Below are positions 24,097 through 35,900 of a stretch of 64,000 nucleotides of DNA, piece by piece. The stretch's first letter is position 1. Each line of letters starts with the position of its first letter. Source of the DNA: Scortum barcoo. Taxonomy: Eukaryota; Chordata; Actinopteri; Centrarchiformes; Terapontidae. Made by a program: the position numbers and the translations under genes. The DNA lies in the NCBI GenBank assembly GCA_023238725.1, contig CM041541.1, forward strand, positions 14,399,044 to 14,463,043, in the 5' to 3' direction. The notes beneath the pieces are model-generated. The model was not told where the DNA came from, made no database searches, and was given only the letters and a program-made list of their open reading frames with translations.

Positions 24097-26726
24097 GCAT
24101 CTAAACATACAATAATAAATATCAGCCGTCAGTCTAACAGATTTATTTCAGCTACAATTTCAAGTAAACAGTAAACAGTATATTTGAACTCTTCAGGGTC
24201 ATAAAACGCCTCAGTGAGACGTGAGCGAGGTCACAGTTTGTGCAGGTGAATTTCAGATCTTCTTTATTTCTCATGAAAACTGATTCCGACATGGCGGCTG
24301 CAGATTTAAAGGACCTTTGGTCGTGTGAGCGGACAGGAAGTTGGACTTAAAAAACGACACGAGACAGGCTACACATCAGTAACACTCCAGCGTTGGTTGA
24401 GAAATGTAAACATCGGTGAGACGTAGGCGGGCTGATTGATGGCTTATTGATCCGAGTCGTAGTGGGAACTCTGACGTCAAGGGCTCTGAGACTCTACGCA
24501 TCTTTTCCCAAAGCAGCTAACAGGCGGTGAAGGCACTGACGGGCGGCAGGCTGCCCGGAAAAACACAGCAGAGAAGGGAAACAAAAAACAATCAAAAACT
24601 CTCGATCGACCGCTGAGAAACCATCAGTGACGTGTTTTTCGTACGACAGCAGCGACGTGCAGGTTGCGACGCAAACAGAAGCCCTTGAATTCGAGCAAAG
24701 GATGAAACCATGAAATCCATTTGACAGCATAAGACAGTGCGGAGCAGTGATGGTGAGGACGTTAAGAAGCAGTGAGCACAGACTGAAGTGTTAAAGGTGA
24801 TAAAGACAAAGAACTCGGTATTTACAGGTGGAGATTAAAGGTAAAGAGGAGCAGCTGGTAGAGGTCAAAGTTCAGGTCGGGGTCGGTGAAACAGGCGACC
24901 TCTCAGCAGGAAGTGTCCTGAGAGGTTTCAGCGTCGTCACCTTCAGCGGATCAGAAGCAGCGAGGCGACAGAAGGCAGGTTCCTGCAGACACACAGGTGA
25001 GAACAGACAGGTGAGAGAGAAATCAGGTGAACGATGAGGTGAAATAATCAGACCTAACATCAGTTCAACATGAAGATGTTTGTACCTCGAGGTGACCGCT
25101 CGGGACTCGCTATGTGGTCGAGCTTCCTCTCCTCTCCAGGAATCTGCTCCACGAGAGAAAATTGGATTAGTTTGGTGGTTTGTGTGCGGCGAGTGATGTG
25201 GTCCAAACGGGCCACGTCCAAACCACAAAGAGTCAGAAAATAAATGTTCAGAAAGCTCAGACACAAACAGATGAGAGCAGGCAGGAAGGACGATGACGCT
25301 CTGTTTATTTTAGGCCAAACTTTTGTTTGTTTGGTTATTTGATGCTCTTAGCTGAGCATCTCCAAACCTTTCTGCTATTTTTTAAGGTTTCCTGCTTTTT
25401 TCCTTAAACATCAGATGATGGAGGAGATGTGTTGCTTTCAAACTGGTCTCCAGTCTGTTTGGGTTTCAAACATTTTAACATCTTGTGTTAATAACAAACT
25501 TATTTCTGCATGAAAAACATTTAAAACTATTTAAAAGTTTAAATGTAAAAGATTTTTCCACCAAAGGATTTGTTGTCTGTTTGAAGTTTGAAGTTGAAGT
25601 GAAGAAACATTTGTAAAGAGTTTTTTTTAAATGTCTTTCAAAATAAAGGCTTTTGATTTAACATCCTGTGTGACTGTGGATCAGTTAAAGGATTTCTTCC
25701 TGAAAACACATCAGAGGTGTTTAGTGGCGTCTATACCGACAGTTTCGCCTTTTTCATTCCAGTGAATTTGCCGTCTGTCTGTCTGAAGTCAGTTTGTCTG
25801 AAAACTGAAACCTCGAGCAGGTGGACGCCAACAAAGGAGAGTCTGAAGACTGAAGTAAAGGTCAGGAGGTCACCAACATCTACAGCTTAGATCGTCTGAG
25901 GAGCAGGAAGAAAAGACTGAAGCAAAAAATATGATGAGAATTAAATCATAAATTAAATCTCTACATTAGCATCTGTTTTTGTAAAACAGAAACAATTTTG
26001 GATTTTTTGGAGACAAAAATTGTCTTCTTTTTTTTTTCACATCTGGACGTCTCATCTGGTCTTTGAAAATGATGAAGGATGTTTAAAATAGTCTCTCAGT
26101 CTCAAACTGGGTTGTTTGTGGTCGTCTAAAGAAAGTCTATAATCCATTGCTCTGATTGGTCACGGAGAGAGCCAATAAGAGCAGGAGGACAATATTTAAA
26201 CGCAGTTCTAAACAACGACCTACTTTTTCTTAACTACAGAGGCCCAATTATGCCAGGAAAAGTACTTAAAATAAAAACGTTAAATAAAAGATTAACTTAA
26301 TTAAAAATTAACAAAAATATGAAAGAAAATGACTTTGAATACTGTGATACTATTTATAGTAACTATATAATAATGTAACATACATACAATATATTATATT
26401 ATTATATAAACTAATATTCATTATGCAGTAAAATTGTAAATTCTGCTACAAAATATATATACAGTATTGTTCTATAATCTTATTGTAGCTTTGATAATTA
26501 AACATTTTATGCTGCTTTTTATTATTTATGTTCAGATTAAGAAAAAAATATTTAAAAAATGTATGTTTTTATAGCTATAATAAAATGTCTTATTATTTAT
26601 CATAATTACATATTTTTTATTTCAGTGACAGTCTCATTGTATTTTACATTTAGTTCCTTTAAACATGATGTTCTATGTGTATTTTTATTTTGTATGTTTT
26701 TCTTTTTCCACTTGTTTTTTACTTCA

Positions 26727-26746
26727 TTTATTATCATTCATTTATT
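26727..26746 (-). promoter_or_regulatory. Candidate impg2 poly(A) signals
   Basis: Two AATAAA hexamers on the minus strand (plus-strand TTTATT at 26,727 and 26,741) lie about 140-160 nt after the impg2 stop codon. Hexamers are frequent in AT-rich DNA, so actual use is unproven. Confidence 0.4.
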
Positions 26747-26886
26747 TCATTCATTTATGGGACGTGTTGCTCTTCAGGTGTCTTTTCCAGTTTTCTTTTG
26801 AAGGTGTCATGAAGTTAATGTTTGGATTGTTTTTAACATCACACCTGCTGCAGGTGTCATGTTCACTTTACAGCCTTTAAAAACAC

Positions 26887-26970
26887 TCACACTTGAGTCT
26901 GTCGCACAAAGTCTGCAAAGTTTTGGTCTCTGGCACACAACTCGATTATCCTCAGACGCTCCTGGATTTC
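26887..26970 (-). CDS. impg2: impg2 exon 18: C-terminus and stop
   Basis: EIQERLRIIELCARDQNFAD then FVRQTQV and TGA (26,889-26,887). Acceptor CTGCAG| and phase 0 match exon 17. The helical end (E-I-Q-x-R-x-R-I) resembles the vertebrate IMPG2 C-terminus. Confidence 0.9.
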   Translation of the reverse strand, partial: EIQERLRIIELCARDQNFADFVRQTQV

Positions 26971-29900
26971 CTGCAGAGAGAGGTCACAGGTCAGAGAGAT
27001 GAAAACATGTTTATGTAACAGGCAGCAAGGTCAGACGTGAAAGAGTTGTAGACTGAAGAGGAGGAGGAGGAGGTCCTGCAGGTAAAAATACCCATTGCTG
27101 TAGTATAGACCTCCTGCTGAGAGTGAAAACACCTCTGAGCCAGTAAAATGTCACAACACTCGATCGTCTTGGTCAAAGAGTCAAACACATTTTACTAAAC
27201 ACTTCCTGTGGCTTCAGAGGCCGAAGCCAAAGCTGAGGAGAAAGTAAAGACGAGGAGATAAGGACTTGACTCCTTTAGCTCCAAGAAATCAATGGACCTC
27301 ATCTGTGGTGAAAGACTTCGGTAGAAGTAGCAATAATAAAATTGAAAAATACTCTCATGGAAAAAGTTCTGGCAAGTATTAAAATAAAAGTACTCATTGA
27401 GGTGAATGGTCACTTGCAGAGTTATATTATTATTTATTAGAATATTATTACTGATATTTCCACATGCAAGCAGCTTTTTTATGTTAAAGTTGGTGGAGGT
27501 TGAGCTCATTTCAACTATTTTATTTACTGTTTGATAGTCGAATCTTTAGCAGAGTACCATATTTTAACAATTGATCACTGAGTGTCACGGATGAAACAGT
27601 CATATGATCCGAACAGTCTTCTGACTCGAGTCATGTCTGCATTTCTCCACAGTGACATCTCCATGAATTTGGAGCTTCTTGTCCAACCTTCCAGCACAGA
27701 TTTCTCTGCCATTTTAGAGGCCCTTTTTCCATACCTGTTTCATACTTCTCAATTTTGTGACCACATTTGTTTTCTATATACGCTGTAAGGCCACAGACTG
27801 TACAGATATAATATTAAAGTAAACCTCTATGCTGATGACACCCAGGTGTACATAGCCAAAATATTATTTTCCTTTCACAGATTACTGGTCAGAAGAAAAT
27901 AAACCACAGATGTTCATAACAAACAAACAGTGTTCATACCTCTTTAGTGAGGGTGGTGTTCTGGTAGATGTGTAGTATCTCATCACTGCTGAGGTCTTTG
28001 GAGCCATCAGTGCTGATGGAGCTGCTGTACTGGGGGAGGTCAGGGTCGCAGCGGCTGTAGTACTGGGGCACATCATCGTCATAGCGACGGTAGTACTGGG
28101 CGGTGACGGGATCACTCTCGAACATGGGGTTGAACTTTGTGGCACGCTCCAGTGTCGGCACACTGTCACCCCGTCTGAAAGGAAAAAATCTGAAAGTTTA
28201 GCTTTACTCTTCACTTTATTTTGACTCCAATTAAAACCTGACGCAACAGCTTGCAGTATGTATACAGACATTAGGCTGGAATATAAACCATCCAACAGAT
28301 TGTGTTGTTCTCACCTCAGTGGGTCCTCGGTGTCCTCCCCATCGTACTGCTCTCGCAGCGTCCTCGCCAGGAAGAATATGATCCCGGCCGCCACCATGAG
28401 GAAACCGGCCACCGAGGCGATGGCGATGCCGACAACCAGTGGCTCGGAAACATACTCCTCACAGTGCTCACCACGATACCACCAGTTTTCTCCAACCCGA
28501 CACCTGCAGCAAATGTGACAGGTTCAGTTCCCAGAGATACAACATCTCCTGCTGTCAGTGTCACAATCTACACTGACTCAGTATTCATAAGAAAAGTCTC
28601 CTGTTTCTGGTTCTGTTTATAATAAGCTGTGTTGTTGGACAATCAGATGAACAATCAGAGGACACAAAATAAACAAACATGGATAAAAGAAAACATAAAT
28701 CTGGTTGTTTCTTGCTTTAGAATATTCAGGTAACTGAGACTTCCAATTGTCTAACATTTCCAATGTTGGACTGTCCTCCGAAAAACTAAGTGCAACAAGA
28801 AATTAAAATATGCTGATAACTAAAAAAGAGTCACCAGTAAGGTTCTTGACTATTCCCACATAGAAAGGTAATGTGAACATGTATATTTAAACCTCCTCTG
28901 ACCTGCAGATGGCGCCTTTTCCAGGAATTATGTCACATTTGCCGTCGTTGAGGCAGAAGTTGGGCTGCACCTCGCAGACACTCTGACACGGCAGGCCATC
29001 CACACTGAGATATCCGGCATCACACACACACTCGGCCTCGCCCGACCAGCGGTTCACCATACACCTGGAAAACTCGTTACACGCCTGGAACTTACAGGGA
29101 TCTGCACGGTCACCTGAGGAGGAAGCAACAACACAGAAACAGAAGAAGTTTTTCTATCACACAGTTCAGGTTTTTATCACAGGACTACAGAGGGTAAAGT
29201 GGGGGTGGTCTGCCTCACCTGAAATAAGAAGCACCTCTGCTAATGCTAATGTCTAAAGTTAATAAATCTTTAAGTTTCACGAGGGAAGAGGAGCTTTATC
29301 ACCTGTTTAGAAAATCATCTTGTGAACTGGACTTTTACTTAAGTTTCAGGGCTATAGAATATGTGTTCATTATGAAATGTAGATACACTAATTACTGATA
29401 GGAAGACATAACACTCTTACTGTGAAAATAGAGTAGCTCAGTCACCCTGAAAGACCTCAGAGAAGAGCAACTAGTCCTTAATGTCAGAAAGAGTCAGTTG
29501 AGGTGGTTCAGTATCTGATCAGACGCCTCCTTTAGATCCATGTCCAACGGGGATGACACCATGAACACAGCAGAGGGATTATTTACCCCATCTGGCCTGG
29601 GAATGTGGCTGAGGAGGTCGTCTAGGCTACTTTAGGACGGTGTGTAGGTACACTGAAGAAAACTGATGAATTTTGATGTTTTTCAGTGGAGACACCAAAC
29701 CTGTCAGGTAGCTCCAGATTGTTTGACAGAAACCTGGTCAAACATGATGCTTAAACTCTCAACCATAGCATCAGTTTCTCATGTCTGAATCATTCGTTTC
29801 ATGTACTGTTTACTTGCATTTTTGGATACACCTTCAACAATCTGTCATGATGACTTTAAGGAGGACTTTATGTTATGAAAGACCAGATGCGTACAGACTC

Positions 29901-32900
29901 TGCGCCTCGGCCTCGACAGAGCCCCGTATGGTTGACCATTTGCTTGTGCAATGGAAAACGTGCCTTCAGAGCACAGTGAGTAAACGGATTATCACGTCCA
30001 CAGTGAGCAGTGAGTCCTGACCGCAGTGAGTCACTGCTGTAGATTAGGGTTATCAGGCTGTCAGGAGCTCCTCTGATTGGCTCAGACAGATTAAAGAGCT
30101 GCAGCTCAGCAGAGATGGACACACTGGAGGAAATGACAGTAAATCTCACATTACAGCCTCAGCTCCAGAAATCATCCTGCAGTCCACCCCACTCAGGTGG
30201 ACATGACATTTCGACACATTGTGAAGAACATGTTAAAAGGTCACCTGCCTCCTCCCACTATTTCAAACTGCTCTTCAAAATAAAAGCTACACAAGTCGTT
30301 CCTCTGCAGACAAAAAATAACTCAATTTCATCTAGAAAAAAGCAACAAAAGCAGATATAAATAAATGCATAAGATAGCAACCGAAATAAAGACAGAAATA
30401 AAACAACACAGATAAATGTTTTATACGGAAACAGTAAAGTTCAAAATGTTAATTTTGTTCCTCCTGAAGGCCAAACAGGAAGTACAGCCCATTCAGCACT
30501 GGGAATGTCTATGGGAGATGTATGTGAGATGTAGAGCAGCAGAAGTAGAGAGCGGAATGGAAACAAAAGACTCAAATCAAGTACAAGTGCTTCCTGATGG
30601 TACAGTATTTGAGTAAACAGCCTGCACACCAAAGCCTCGGCCACATCATGAGAAACAATTGACAGAAACTTTGCCTGGGCTCAGACAGACGGAGGTAAAC
30701 AGCGTCCATGTTCATCAGTGTGAGTCAGTGTGTGTGTGCTGCTGCTGCTTACGTTCCTCTCAGACAGATTATCTCAGGTATTAGATCAGACACAGGAGTT
30801 ACTCTGCACACACACAGGATTCAGCTGCTGAGCATGAAAGGTCTTACAACAAATCCAGATAAACACTGTCTGAAGCAACCAACTAGCAGTATTTATGTTT
30901 TTATATAGAAGATTTTACTCAGACTTCCTGATACGTACTATCTACATCATCTATACTTCCTGCATCAACAGAACAGAGACCCTCAATACTAACAATCAAA
31001 TGTACATCGACACACATTTAGTCCACGTATAAAAAAAACAAGCTCAGTATATATACAGTGGCAAGAAAAAGTATGTGAACCCTTTGGAATTTCCTAGTTT
31101 TCTGCATTTATTACTCTGCTTTCCATTGCAGACCTGAAGTTTCCCACTCCACAACACTAATGGGAAAATGTTTTGTAGACTGATGAAACTAAGATTTATT
31201 ATTTTGTGTTTTTTTACATTTATTATTATTATTTTTGTATTTTTTGTATGTATGGTGTAAAAATGGTACTGCATACCAGCATGTAAACATCATCTCAAAG
31301 GTGAAGTACAGTGGAGAGAGCATCATGGTTTGGGGCTGCTTTGCTGCCTCAGGGCCTGGACAGTTTGCCATCATCATGGGCAATATGACTTCCAAAGTTT
31401 ATCGAGGCATCCTACAGGATAATGTAAGGGTGGCTGTCCACTAGCTGAAACTCAGTAGAAGTTGTGTGATGCAGCAGGACAATGACCCTAAACATTGAAG
31501 TAAATCTACTATCTAGATCATCTAGAGTAACTTCAAAAAAAGAAAATCCACCTTTCGGAGTGGCCCAGTCAGAGCCCAGACCTGAATCCAATAGAGATGC
31601 TAAGGATGCTAAGGAACGACTTCAAGAGAGCCATTCACACCAGACATCCTAAGAACATGGCTGAACTGAAGCAGTTCTGTAAGGATGAATGGTCCAAAAT
31701 TTGTCCTGAGTGTTGTGTAGGTCAGATCAGCAGCTACAGGAAACGTTTTGTTGAGGTTATTGCTGCCAAAGGAAGTTCAACCAGTTATTAAATCCAAGGG
31801 TTCACTTACTTTTTCCAACAGCACTGTGAATGTTTAATGGATATGTTCAATAAAGACATGAAATATTATAATGTTTGTGTGGTATTAGGTTAAGCACATT
31901 GTGTTTGTTTATACTTGTGATTTAGATGTAGATCGGATCACATTAAATGGCCAATTAAATGCAGAAAACTTAGAAATTCCAAAGGGTTCACATACTTTTT
32001 CTTGCCATTGTATCTGTTTGCTAATCTAATCATGCATTCATTCAGGTATTTGCACTGCAAAAACATCTTCATCATCACAGGTCATTTGTCCAAAGTGCTA
32101 AAACTCAGTGTGGGTCAACTTGTTTTCAATACAGATCAACCTATTCAACCAATTGCTAAAAACTCATGAGGAAGCTTTTTCTGATCTGTGTGAAACCCAG
32201 TGAAACCCTTCCCTGCTTTATTTTAGTCCTACCTGATTCCACATCCAGTGAGTACTTGTCGATGGCCAGATTCATGGTCTGGTAAGCAGTGTTAGCAAAG
32301 TCCTCCAGGATGAGGTAGACGACATTGGTGACGCTTCTGGGCACTGGCTTACCAAACCTCATCCTGCTGTTCACCACAATACTGCCGTTCCTGAAGTTGA
32401 GGATCTCCAGATTCTTGAAGTTGTTGAGGTTGGACTGCAGATACGGGACCAGCTGCGAGGTGAAGACAGACACGTGTAAAACGGTACCTATAAATCTAGA
32501 AATCTGTGATCACTGAAACCACATTCTTTGAGTTCTCACCAGCTGCAGGAACCGTTGCTCGAGGGCCTTGTACTCAGCGGAGCTCTTGTTGAAGAGGTCC
32601 ATGGAGAATGCCATGTTGGTCACCCTGAGGCTGAAGAACACTGTTAGGGCTCGACCAGGTCGGGTTGGTAATGCAACGGCATCCAGGTCAGACCCCTGAG
32701 CCCCACTGGAGAAGCCGCTGCTGTCGCCTTCAGTTGCCACGCCGCCATACTGGAACACATCAAAGCTGACGTCGATGCTTGGCACGTCAGAAAAATCGTG
32801 CTCGAAGGGTTGGATCTCTGTGGCAGGGGTGCTGTTGTTGACTTCTTGAAGCGAGGAAGTTTGGAGGATGTTGCTACCTAATTCCCCTTCTGAAGTATTA

Positions 32901-35900
32901 GTCGAGGTGGTACCCAAGTCTTCATTCTGTACTGAAGCACCTGGTGATGACTCTACAGAATCTGTTGGAGCACTTTCTGTTTTATTCACAACAACCACAG
33001 ATGGTGTCAAATGAGGAACACCTGAGGTCAGATTACTCATTGGAGCTTCATCAAAGTCTTTATGGTGTGGATGCTCATGGTGAACCGGTTCCTCATCCTC
33101 TGGTGCTGAATCTGACACTCGAGTGAATGGTGAGTCCTTTTCAGGCGAGAGCGCGATGCTGCTGCTGTGGTCTGAATTCAAAGATGAAGTGAACACAGGT
33201 GCAGCAGTCGTTGTGGTGACAATCATGACTTCGTCCACAACCAGATCCTCATCTTGGGTAACAACCGCCGGCGCCATTGTTATTACAGGAGCAGTGACAC
33301 CAATGTGTTGTTCCTCTAAAATTTCAATTTCATTGTGGTCTTTGGTTTCTGGTAACAAAAGTTTGGGTGTTTCTGTGAATACTTCCAGTACTGAAGGCTC
33401 TTCAAAGATTGTGTCAGTGCTGGATTCTTTGACTGTGACTGCCGCAAAGGAGGGTGACTCTTCGATTGAGGAGGCATCAGTATCACTGACTTCAGGTACT
33501 AAAGGTGCTTCAGGTGCAACAGTTACTTTAACCTCTTCTCTCTCAGGTACATCTGTCTCCAATTTAGACCCAGCTGTCACCTCTGGAGTCTCTATTGCAC
33601 TTACTTACAGTAGGTACTTCCAGATTTTCAGTGGTTTCTCGAAGATTGACTTCTGAATCAGTTTGTCCGGCAAAAACAGGAGCCCCATGAGTCCATACTT
33701 CAGGTCCAGGAGAATCTGTGACTGGTGCTACAAGGGTATGTGGTTCAGTCAAGGAGTAGTCATCGTACATGCCAGATGCTTCCACTGTTTGCACTGAAAG
33801 TTCAACTGTCAAGGTTCCTTTGGGGGAGAATACGGGTGCTTCAGTGGTGGTTGAGTACCGAGGGTTGGTGCTTATGTGGGGCGTAACCAAAACCTGGTCC
33901 AAGAAATGTTCCTCAATGACTCCATCTGGCAGTGATTCCTCAAAATCAGGAACACCTGTTGGATGAGCATCGGGGAACTCAATTTCCATCGCAACTAAAT
34001 CATCTTTCTTAGTGGTTGGTGAGTCAACACCAATGGCCTCCTCATCCTCATTTTTGTCCTCTGTCTCCTCCAGATCAGGCGGCGGTAGCGCCTCCAGGCT
34101 TCCGTCCCCCTCATCGTAGAAGCCAGTCCCATCAGAGTTTGCTGCCATCTGCCAGGACCACAGATCAGTTTCCTGACCATCTCCAGAGAAACCAGAGCCA
34201 GATTCTTCGTCTGACATGACCTCAGAGTTTGTTTGAGGTTTCACCGGCGGACTGGGTGTGGCTGCATCGTCCCCTCGAGGGGTGTCGTCTCCTGTAGAAG
34301 GAGCATTACTGAGGAGGAATCCCTCATCTTCTATATTTCCCTTATCTGTCAAACAGAAAAGCACAGGATGAAGATTACAGCCAAAGTCTTCTTCCTCTGA
34401 GCTCTGAAGCTCAAACAGAGAGAAACTAACAGAAAGAACTACAAAGACTCATGAAGTTGACACAAACTACTGAAACCTTTTCAGCCTATTTTGGTGTTTT
34501 GAGATCAGAGTAAGAGGAGTTTCTGTCTTTTGATCAAATTTGAAGCTGTAACTTCCATAAACATATGTTTCACTGAATTGTGAAACATTATTTGTTTGAA
34601 TTCTAAGTGTGAAATTACAGTGTGACAAAATAATCGTAAGTCAAGGACCATAAGGACAAATTTTACAGAGCTTTCAGCCACATTATATGGACTTAATCAC
34701 CAGTTGGATCTGGTGACATGTGACTTACAGAACTGGTCCTGTTGGCTTAAAATTTTAGCATCAAAGTTTGGCTGACTTTGAGCTGGGCTTTTTTGCCAAA
34801 CAATTACATTTTCCATCCATCCATCCATCCATCCATTTTCAACCGCTTGATCCGGGACTGGGTCGCGCTGGAGGCAGCAGTCTGAGCAGAGATGCCCAGA
34901 CTTCCCTCACCCCAGACACTTCCTCCAGCTCTTCCGGGGGGACCCCGAGGAGTTCCCAGGCCAACTGAGAGACATAGTCTCTCCAGCGTGCGTCCTGGGT
35001 CTTCCCGGGGCCTCCTCCCGGTGGGACATGCCTGGAACACCTCCCTAGGGAGGCGTCCAGGGGAGCATCCCAAACAGATGCCCGAGCCACCTTAGCTGAC
35101 TCCTCTCGATGTGAAGGAGCAGCGGCTCTACTACTACTACTACTCTACTCTACTCGAGCTCCCCCGAGTGACCGGAGCTTCTCACCCTATCTCTAAGGGA
35201 GCGCCCAGCCACCCTGTGGAGGAAACTCATTTCGGCCGCTTGTATCCGTGATCTTGTCCTTTCGGTCATTACCCAAAGTTCATGACCATAAGTGAGGGTG
35301 GGAAGCGTGCCAGATTGACCGGTGACCGTCAAATCGAGAGCCTTCGACTCAGCTCCTTCTTCACCACGACGGTCTGGTACACCGACCGCATAACTGCGGA
35401 CGCTGCACCAATCCGCCTGTCAATCTCACGCTCCATCTTTCCCTCACTCGTGAACAAGACCCCGAGATACTTGAACCTCCTCCACTTGAGGCAGGACCTC
35501 TCCACCCACCCGGAGAGGGCACGCCACCCTTTTCCGGTCGAGAACCATGGCCTCGGATTTGGAGGTGCTGATTCTTATCCCAGCCGCTTCACACTCGGCT
35601 GCAAACCGCACCTCCAGTACATGCTGAAGGTCCTGGCCTGATGAAGCCATCAGGACAACATCATCTGAAAAAAGCAAAAAGAGAGATGAAATCCTGTGGT
35701 TCCCAAACAAACAAAACGGACTCCCTCCGGCCCCTGGCTACGCCTACCTAGAAATCCTGTCCATAAAGATTATACGAACAGGACCGGTGACAAAGGGCAA
35801 GCCCTGCCGGAGTCCAACATGCACTGGGAACAGGTCTGACTTACTGCCGGCAATGCAGAACCAAGCTCCTGCTCCGGTCAGTCAGTACAGAGACCTGAAC

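Larger units (their letters stand above)
23720..26886. other. Spacer 3' of impg2
   Basis: No assigned gene. It includes a short (AACA)n tract at 24,077-24,096. One weak pair of exon-like segments on the minus strand (24,982 leftward, and 25,086-25,143) is discussed under findings. The part next to 26,886 is the impg2 3' untranslated region, with AATAAA signals (minus strand) at 26,741-26,746 and 26,727-26,732. AT-rich DNA at about 26,280-26,760 shows nothing else. Confidence 0.6.
29114..32232 (-). other. impg2 intron 14 with mobile-element relics
   Basis: Holds a decayed LINE 3' fragment (about 29,430-29,650, plus orientation) and a Tc1 relic (31,056-32,010). The rest shows no gene. Confidence 0.75.

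Noticed and set aside
27934..27940. impg2 stop codon just after exon 17 (KEV then stop)
   Set aside because: A good GTATGA donor at this point and a downstream exon with matching phase and an IMPG2-like C-terminus make 26,887 the better end.
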